This document shows positions 49,646 through 64,000 of a DNA stretch of 64,000 nucleotides, one piece after another (the first letter of the stretch is position 1; each line of letters starts with the position of its first letter). The notes beneath the pieces were generated by a model. It did not search any database, had not been told where the DNA came from, and was given only the letters and a program-made list of their open reading frames with translations. The translations under genes and the position numbers were made by a program. This stretch comes from Echeneis naucrates (lineage: Eukaryota; Chordata; Actinopteri; Carangiformes; Echeneidae): positions 11,072,693-11,136,692 of the forward strand of contig NC_042524.1 in assembly GCF_900963305.1 (NCBI RefSeq). Reading direction: 5' to 3'.

Positions 49646-49899
49646 TATTTGTATAAACTAAAACTGCTTGATGTGTTTTTCTTCATGTGATATTGTGCTT
49701 TTCGGTGCTTTCACAACCACTCTTAAAAATAATCTGGATCTTTCATTTCTCAGCTGTTTCAAGGAATCTATTTGATATTTAAATGTGTGAAATCAGAGTG
49801 AAATGTTTGCAATTTTGCAGATGGGGAGGGGATGAAAAAAACTAAAAAACAGCTTTCTTTAGGATAAAAAAAGAAAAACAAGACATTGCTTAAGATACT

Positions 49900-49905
49900 T
49901 TTATT
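49900..49905 (-). terminator. birc2: cIAP gene poly(A) signal (AATAAA on - strand)
   Basis: TTTATT on the + strand is AATAAA on the - strand, about 65 nt beyond the cIAP stop codon at 49972. It leaves about 255 bp between the two convergent poly(A) signals. Confidence 0.55.
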
Positions 49906-49971
49906 TTTTATAATCTAAAACATTTAAAGTAAATATATTCATATTGCTGAACTCAGTTCACAGCCTCCTGG

Positions 49972-54112
<4,141 letters not shown>

Positions 54113-54736
54113 TTTGTGATTTAAGTAGAGTGATAATAGGGGAAAGTGATGTCCTTCAAAAGGGAGAGAGGTTTGAGAATACCCAAGGTCTTGCCCTCTT
54201 ACACATCACATTCATTCACTGGAAATGAAAATGAAGATAAGGGGCTGGGAAAACATGAGGCAGACCAAGACAAAAGAAAGGAAGGGTTGCTTCAATGAGA
54301 AACTTAGGAGAGCTTGTAAAGAAACGTACCAATCCAGCAAAAGTCACAAAGAAATGCACCCACCTCTCTTTCATCTTTCCTTAACATCCTATTTCCTTCA
54401 TACTCCTAGATCTAAATTACTTGCACCCAGTAGAGAATGCAACCTCTGACCACTTACCTACTGAAACTTAACTTTAATTTTTTTAGTTACAGCCACAGTG
54501 AATGTACTTCTAACAGAAAATACCCTGTGTGTAAAAAGAAAAAAAACCAAAATAGGCTATTTAAATAGGGTAAATTAAATGCAATCTTAAAACAGTAACA
54601 GATCACCCCGGATCAGTGGCCATATTATAATCATCTATATTTGCTGCAGACATGTTTAATACACTTTCTAACCATTTAAACTCAAACATATGGTATGATA
54701 TGATGTACATTATAAATTAAATAAATGCTTCAAGTG

Positions 54737-54744
<8 letters not shown>

Positions 54745-54778
<34 letters not shown>
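54745..54778. repeat. CA dinucleotide microsatellite
   Basis: About 17 uninterrupted CA units follow a short GCGC stretch. It lies in the cIAP 5' UTR intron and is likely length-variable. Confidence 0.95.
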
Positions 54779-54781
<3 letters not shown>

Positions 54782-55124
54782 CAAGGGTCATGTGATCTCA
54801 AACCCCTCCCCCCATTTGGGACATCACTTTTATAGGTGTCTAAGCCTCCATCATTGAATAGTAAAACCCAATAAGAAAAATTGTATCCTCCTTGAATATG
54901 GATAATTGGTTCCCTCTTTAGTTTGGTATGAGCAGTGCCTGCAAAAATGGAAAACACACCAAAAGGAGAAAACAATGGTTGAATTACGTTCATGTAGAAA
55001 TCCTTTCTGTTTTGAAAATCTTCATTAAATTACAATCATCGTTGTTTATATCTAAATAACTTAATTATACATTGCTATCAAAAGGAAGAATAAAAACTAT
55101 ATTTATGAGGATTGTGAATAGCTC

Positions 55125-55436
55125 GGGCAGCACGGCGGCGTTGCTGTTGCCCCACAATAAGAAGGCCGCGGGTTCGGTTCCTGGCCTGGGTCCTTTCTGT
55201 GCGGAGTTTGCATGTTCTCCAAGTGTCTGCATGAGTTTTCTCCCAACGTCCAAAGATATGCATGTATGCAATGTTAAAATTGACCGTAGGTGTGAATGCG
55301 AACATTTGTCTCTGTGTGTTGGCCCTGCGATGGACTGGCGACCTGTCCAGGGTGTGCCACGCCCCTTGCCCAATGTGAGCTGGGATTGGCTCCAGCAGCC
55401 CTGCGACCCGGATACGGGTAAAGCGGATGAAGGTGA
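55125..55436 (+). mobile_element. Near full-length fish tRNA-derived SINE
   Basis: It begins GGGCAGCACGGCGGCGTTGC, with the RNA polymerase III B-box region GCGGGTTCGGTTCCTGGCC, then GGAGTTTGCATGTTCTCC, GACCGTAGGTGTGAATG, CTGCGATGGACTGGCGACCT, GTCCAGGGTGTGCC, GTGAGCTGGGATTGGCTCCA and GCGACCCGGATACGGGTAAA. This is the best copy in the window and probably the youngest. Confidence 0.9.
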
Positions 55437-56482
55437 GTGAGTGTTATTAATGGTGAAGATTTATGTAAGCACTGTGTCTATGTAAGCACTTATGTCAGCA
55501 CTGTCCCAAAAGAGAATTTGTTTTACTGTCGTAGTGTCGTACTATAGTATGAAAGAGGATGTAACAAACCAAATACCAAACCCAATACTGGTACATCTGT
55601 CAGTTCTATTATTAATGAATCATTTGTTAATAATGTGGACACAGTTCAAAAGCTAACAACAGTGAATTTCCAAAATTTCCAAAAGATTTCCAAAATTTTC
55701 CAAAAGAGAACTCTCACATTTGGAAAGCTGCAAATAGAATAATATACTTTCTCAATGCCTCTCATTATTTGTGTGTTTATGTGGCATTCCTGAAGCGCAG
55801 AAATGTTCTCCCATAAAGCTGGGTCAATTAAATATCTCATTTTATCAAGTTCTAACTGCATCTGGAGACAGGATCCCTTGACAAAGCAGAGCTGGATTTT
55901 AAACAAAACTAATTTAGAATAAATTTCAATCCAACCGTGTGGTCCTACCTTGTTGTTGTTGTTGTTGTTGTAAACTGGTATAATATCCATTAAGCAAAGC
56001 CTCCAAATAATTTCTTGTAAAGGTCAGAGCCTATGTTTCATTTACTCCATCCAGACCTGAAGTTGCTGACACTGTCTGGCTCTGGTTTCAATTTGAGACT
56101 GGGCGGCAAGGTACTTTCCTATGAACAAAATTACTCAGCATACTGTGATTACGATCTGGCCCAACCCCCCTGCTTTCAAGGTCAACATTAGCCACGTCCT
56201 TTGGTATTTACGAGGAATTTTGACTGAGATGAAATTGACGATAGTTCTGGTTTATGGATTAAAACCTAATGTCAGCCAGCGCCGCTCCGCTGAAACCAGT
56301 TTGGATAAGATCAGCAGACATTAGCTTGCTAACGCTAACCACATTAGCTGAGGCTAATTAGCTAAAGCAAACTCTGCTGAAGCTAATTAAGGAGCGAGAA
56401 AGAAATAAGACAGGGAAAGCACGCAGGGGAAGAAGCACAGGACACTGATAAAAATGATTTTCCGGGTCGGAATTACACTCAC

Positions 56483-56580
56483 CGTTTCACAATTTTGGCG
56501 TCTCACGACGGAAAGTCCCTCTGATGTCTAAGGGTCAAAGTACAAACTGCTTCCGGTCTGACGTCAGAGCACGAGAGAGA
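56483..56580 (-). promoter_or_regulatory. birc2: cIAP promoter/noncoding exon 1 with kappaB site and CRE
   Basis: On the - strand a donor GTGAGT (+ strand 56477-56482) ends a probable noncoding first exon. Inside or just upstream of it are GGGACTTTCC (+ strand 56510-56519, the canonical NF-kappaB site) and TGACGTCA (56559-56566, a perfect CRE). An ETS-type CCGGAA lies at 56550-56555. Human cIAP2/BIRC3 is a known NF-kappaB and CREB target, so the combination fits an autoregulated IAP. The transcription start is not known, so it is unclear which sites are transcribed. Confidence 0.65.
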
Positions 56581-57480
56581 AATGGAGAAAGAGAAACCAA
56601 ATAGGTAAAAAAAATAATAAATTAAGATAAAATAAATAAAATAGAAAACCAATACAATAATCCTGCTGTAATATCAGTCCGCTATGCTCAGCTGGTTTCC
56701 GGTATCTTACCACAGAGCGCATACATTTGGCCACATAACAATAATAGGTTACATAAATCCGTCAGTATAAAATTATAGCTGTATTGGAAACCTGCGTGTT
56801 AAACTACAAACACGGTAAAAAATAAAATAAAAAATACCGTAAGTGATGCATATCTAACGCTACAACCAAATCTGAAACTGTCAGAGCTATAGTACTCACA
56901 TAAATACGTTACAAGTCAAACACGAGTCGTGTTACCACATTTTTTAAAGTTAGGATAAAATTATATGGAGCATCCTCTTAAAGTAGATACTTACATGTCG
57001 AAGCCTTACTGAAGACTAGGTACATATGAGCTGTCATTTATATAGACTGGTTTATGGTATTTCCACTGATTTCCCAAACGCTTTCCCCTCACAATCACGC
57101 CTCTTAAATTTGTCTCGCTTTTTATTTTAAATCACATATAATCGAAAAAAAAAACAGGGGCAAACTATCTTTTGGCTGTAATGTAAAGTACCTGTCATTC
57201 ATTTCCTCAAGGGTGGTTTGTATTATTTTCCATCAAAAAATTTTGAACCAGTTGACCTATTAATATTACTTTCACTGTTACAGAGAGCCCATAACCTGGA
57301 AACAACCTAAAATGTTGTGTTCAAGTTAGTTAGTCAAATCAAACTATAAATACTGCTCTAAAGTACCAACACATTCCCCAAATGACTCATTTCAGCTGTA
57401 AAAGTCACATGTGATTATGTGACTGACCAATTAGTTCTTCTTCCTTTAATTAGAATTGACCAGTCAGGTATCAACTGTCA
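56581..57480. other. cIAP-yap1 spacer, proximal part
   Basis: This is AT-rich, noncoding sequence beyond the cIAP promoter. I see no gene. A-rich runs occur at 56608-56650 and near 57145. Confidence 0.5.
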
Positions 57481-57539
57481 CTTGAACAATCCAAATTAAA
57501 TGTGTAAGTAGACAACACTATTTATGAGGTGTATTTTTA
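57481..57539 (+). repeat. 59-bp direct repeat, copy 1
   Basis: It matches 58253-58311 with about six mismatches in 59 (my count). The shared words are CCAAATTAAATG, AGTAGACAA and TTATGAGGTGTATTTTTA. The two copies flank a transposase fragment. Confidence 0.85.
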
Positions 57540-57589
57540 CCAAACAACTTATTTTGCTGTTGCAATTGACTCTTGTTTTGAGCTTCAGG

Positions 57590-57830
57590 TGCCTGATTGG
57601 CAGCATCTGTGAGCAAGGGCCCCGCTACAGTGGTCAATAGGTGTCTGCTCCAAGAATCGGTATGCCAAGTTTGACTGGATAGGGTCCGTGTGACAGGGCA
57701 ACTTATAGCTGGTGTTCCACAAAAACAAGTTGCTGCATTATTTGGAGTGGGCCCTAGTACCATCTCCAAAGTGAACACAGAGTTCCATATAACAGGGATA
57801 TCAGAGACGGGCCACGAATTTGGCATCCCA
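57590..57830 (+). mobile_element. Tc1/mariner-like transposase N-terminal fragment
   Basis: The frame around 57690-57810 reads GQLIAGVPQKQVAALFG, then VGPSTISKVNTEFHITG. This is the helix-turn-helix DNA-binding start of Tc1-like transposases (typical form: GQL-AG-S--QVA--FGV--STI-RL). The following GRPRVTT-type linker and the DDE catalytic domain are not visible, and I see no terminal inverted repeats. It is a plain DNA-transposon remnant. Confidence 0.65.
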
Positions 57831-58252
57831 ATTTTTCATGCATTCAGCTGCCATACTCAGCTCTGCTGCTCACCCCACAAATGCATACTCCTTTCAAATG
57901 TGGCATCATTTCAAAGGGAAATAAACAGGCTTTCCAACAGTATGATTTATTGCCAAGAAGCATTGTTACAGCAAAGAAATAATCTACCAAACACAAATTT
58001 CCTTACCTTTTGTGCTTATTTTATAACCAATTCTTTGATTTAATCACAATGGCCTTTCATCACTCACCCTGTGCTTTGTGCTGGATACTGAGGGCAAATG
58101 CAGGGAAATCCCTTGGTTGAGGACATATTCTTTTCCACTTCTCATACTTTAGTCAGAGGTATTGTGGATAACAGTCATGAATTAGTCATGCACTCCTTGT
58201 GAACAAAGCTTAAAGAAGATTCAGTTATTCTACTAGAAAAAAAAATGTACAC

Positions 58253-58311
58253 CTTGAAAAATCCAAATTAAATGCATGAGTAGACAATACTACTTATGAG
58301 GTGTATTTTTA
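58253..58311 (+). repeat. 59-bp direct repeat, copy 2
   Basis: This is the second copy of 57481-57539, same strand, 772 bp further on. It is too long to be a target-site duplication, so it is more likely part of a repeated element or a small local duplication around the Tc1-like fragment. Confidence 0.85.
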
Positions 58312-61122
58312 AAAGTTTATTAAACAGAAACTCCTTTAAAATGATTACAGCGAGAATAAGAAGAAATATATTTATATAAAGCACATGCATAAAAAGGTAC
58401 AAAACAAGTCTGACACAAGCCAAACTCTGTAAATAAGAAGATAAACATCATAATGTGTAACATACATAGTGAGTGTCATGCATGCTAAGATAAATAATAG
58501 GCTAGGTAGTGTGTGTTGCATTATGTGTATGAGCCCATTGTACTTTTATTTAGAAATGATTATATGAAGGTGACTGGGCTCTAATTTGGGGGTCTTTATA
58601 CTATAAGTTTGTGTTTGTGTATGTGTAGTCATACATGTACACATACAAATAGGAAGCTGGTTAAAAGAAATAATCTCATTAATGATAAAACAGATTCAAA
58701 TTCAGATAAAACATAAACACACTGCAGAAGAAAGCCAGTGCATAAAAACAGAATACATACCTATTACATATTTTAACAGTTGAAGGAGAATTAATGAGAT
58801 CCCCATACTGATGTTTGCCTTCTGTATTACAGCACCAGATAGCTCTTATAGACTCACAGAACGTACAACCACAGCGGACGCAAATACAATACTTCTGATG
58901 ACTCTCCAAATGACTCTGAAACAAATTTTTCTTGTTTTTCTGTAAAAGCCCACAGCCCAGAAAAGATTTTTGAGTAGTTTTTTTTATATACTTCAATTGG
59001 TGTAATTATGACTTATAAATTAAATGAATAGATATATGAGGAAACAGAAAATTGTAAAAAAAATAAAAAAAATAAAAAAAAACTCCCCCCAAGAAAACCC
59101 AACTTTGTGTACAAGATGTTTTTGTTTTAAAGGACTTGTTTTGAAGTTCACACCATACATCGCTATGTGTGCATTGTCAAAGTAAGAAACAATTCCTTGC
59201 AGTGTCAAAAGTGTTTTGCTTTTTTCAGCATTACGTAATAATTTTGTTCAGTTTGTTAATGCAGTGGCAACTCTGAAAATCCATCTACACTGAATTGCAT
59301 TACCACACCACAATAACACATGACTTAAAGAATGATCCAGAGCTGTGTCTTGAGTATTCAATCAATTATTAGGAAATGGGTCACATTTGTTGCTCCAAAA
59401 ATGGTCAGCGAAAGCATCAAGTGTTGATGATTTGTGAACAGGCGTAGTTTTTGGCAAGGAGGTGACGCTGAAAAATGTGAATGAAACCAATGTGAATTAC
59501 AGACAAGTAAAAATTTAGGAAAGGAAGAATTATTAGGAATGTATTAAATCAATAGTGGAAAAGGAAAAACAATGCTCAATCTGAAGGTTAGTGGGGTGCT
59601 GGCTGACTGACTATTTTTTTCCACTGACTGATTTAAATGGCCAGTGTTGGAAAATCATCCTGCCTCAGGTGTTTCAAATAGCTTCACTTCCTAAAGAAGA
59701 AATGGACACATTGATATTACAGCTGTGCAATATAATGTCATCTGCTAAAACAACTCTTCATTAATATTACCTTTGTGAAGCTTATATTCACTGCTGGAGG
59801 AAAAAGTCGACCACTGTAATTAATGCAATCCAAAAACAAACACTGAAACACAATAGCAACAAACCCTGAATATTAGTATAATCAAAATAGGTGATTTCAA
59901 CCAAGGCTGTTGCAAGATTTGCTGTTGGTTTGAAAAATGGAAGTTTGAAATGGTTTTTAAAATAATGAACCAGCCTCTATAAAAATCTATTTAAAAAGAG
60001 CAGATGTGCCATTTCACACAGCAAGGCCATATAATGTAACAAATATGGAGGGCAGCTGTTGAAACCATCATCTACTGAGTGAACTGATGAGACCAAGATT
60101 ACAGGGTCCTGAGGGAAGAGCTGTATTGTGTTGGTTTGCATTATTCTGACCAAGTGTTAATTTACTGCCGCTAATCCTTTCCTGACCGTTAAGAGGCCCA
60201 CAAGCTGACATTACTGTTTTATTGTCAGGAGACCTGTATTGTGGTCTTCATTTCTCTAAATGCTTTTGACAGGCTTTGATTTGTTATGAATGAGCTTTTT
60301 ATGGTTTTACCAGCGTTTTTTTTTTTTTTTTTTTTTGGGGGGGGGAGGAATTGTGAAGATTTTAACTAACCATTTGAGACAAATGTAAGTTTGCTTCATC
60401 TTTCTCATCTGCTGGTTTACCATGAGACCGCCTCTTCTTCTCCTTGATTTGTCTGTGTTACACCACAGTTGGCAGGGATTTTTGATTTAATGGATTCAAT
60501 GTAGTGTTGGTAAGACAAATTCCTTGAATCATCTCTTTCTCACATTGTTCTTTTGAGTATGTTTTGAACAACTGTGAGAATGTGCATAAAAATTATAAAT
60601 TGCATGCTGCTAAGAGGTAGTGGCTGATATTTTCTCTCACGAGCTACATGGAGTAACATGAATTTGAATATGATATTTGTTCGTGACAGTTGAATAAGAT
60701 TTGTGCATGTAGATTTATGACATAACTGTGCTTTGAAAAGTTTCTGCAATAGTATGATCCCAGTAGGCCTAATAAAAAAAATCTGTACTCTAAAATGAAG
60801 TCTGATGTACTTTGTGTGGGGAGCATCATCTGAGGTCCATGGCTGAAAACAATTGGCATGTCATTAAAATACAAACTCTCCATCATGCATCTTTGTAATA
60901 TCGGGCTCAAAAGAGAATACCAGCAGCTCACCACCTGCTGAGAGAGTCAGGTTCTTATATTCCTTGGAGTGTGAGTGGTGTTAGGTATCCATCACTCATG
61001 AGTAGCATATTCTCTCAGTAATGATGTTGTGTACCATGTTCGAAACAAAAAATCTTCCAAAATCCTTAGTCCCATCATGAAGGCCTCATGTCAAACCATA
61101 TGAAGGCAGTGGCGGGACGTGT
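58312..61122. other. yap1 3' UTR and spacer
   Basis: This is AT-rich and noncoding. It holds poly-T/G (60310-60345), A-rich runs (59055-59085) and no recognised exon on either strand. The yap1 3' UTR, transcribed right to left, must occupy the right-hand part; candidate - strand AATAAA signals (TTTATT) are present, for example near 60217, but I cannot choose one. Confidence 0.5.

Positions 61123-64000
<2,878 letters not shown>

Larger units (their letters stand above)
54113..56482 (-). other. birc2: cIAP 5' UTR intron(s), with SINE and microsatellites
   Basis: This lies between the coding start and the predicted noncoding first exon. It contains a CA repeat (54745-54778), a well preserved SINE (55125-55436), a short GTT repeat near 55953 and a cluster of GCTAAC/AGCTAA words (56320-56389). 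No further exon is supported. Confidence 0.5.

Noticed and set aside
57690-58043. 117-codon ORF as an intact transposase gene
   Set aside because: Only the first part resembles a Tc1-like helix-turn-helix; the rest lacks the catalytic domain. Called a fragment.
58679-58996. 105-codon cysteine-containing ORF on the - strand
   Set aside because: AT-rich spacer, no domain pattern with regular zinc-ligand spacing, no splice context. Treated as chance.

Overview
The window is vertebrate nuclear DNA, almost certainly from a ray-finned (teleost) fish. It has spliced genes with compact GT-AG introns, AT-rich spacers, CA microsatellites and several copies of a typical fish tRNA-derived SINE. The encoded proteins are recognisable vertebrate orthologues. 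I see no retrovirus-like or Polinton-like element.

Layout on the + strand. The 3' half of rskr (S6-kinase-related kinase) lies at 2075-3700. aldoc (aldolase C) has a noncoding first exon ending at 5272 and coding exons at 11465-14453. pigs (GPI transamidase subunit) is at 16856-21361. srsf1 (splicing factor) is at 22332-23868 with a long 3' UTR, followed by a decayed partial tandem copy of srsf1 (about 26.3-29.0 kb). dynll2 (dynein light chain) is at 31376-31740, heatr6 at 33275-40671, ddx52 (RNA helicase) at 42021-46600 and rpl23a at 47355-49613. The rpl23a introns carry two box C/D snoRNAs that I assign to SNORD4 and SNORD42 from their 18S guide sequences. On the - strand lie birc2/birc3 (cIAP, 54112-49972, promoter near 56.5 kb) and the 3' half of a divergent yap1 (62798-61123), whose 5' exons lie beyond the window.

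The reading frames assembled from the splice sites are divisible by three for every complete gene: aldoc 363 aa, pigs 562, srsf1 252, dynll2 89, heatr6 1207, ddx52 661, rpl23a 155 and cIAP 642. This supports the exon models. The gene set joins neighbours that sit in separate blocks in human: RSKR-ALDOC-PIGS and RPL23A (17q11), SRSF1-DYNLL2 (17q22), HEATR6 and DDX52 (17q), and BIRC2/3-YAP1 (11q22). A synteny junction therefore falls near 49.6-50.0 kb.

The genes are mostly independent housekeeping units, not an operon. Functional links are limited to ribosome production (rpl23a, its two snoRNAs for adjacent 18S sites, and the rRNA-processing helicase ddx52) and to growth/survival signalling (cIAP and yap1). 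The points most worth a second look are a rewritten catalytic loop in rskr, the partial srsf1 duplication with preserved 3' UTR blocks, an unidentified GC-rich hairpin-forming block just upstream of pigs, a kappaB site plus a CRE at the cIAP promoter, and the shortened, divergent yap1 tail.
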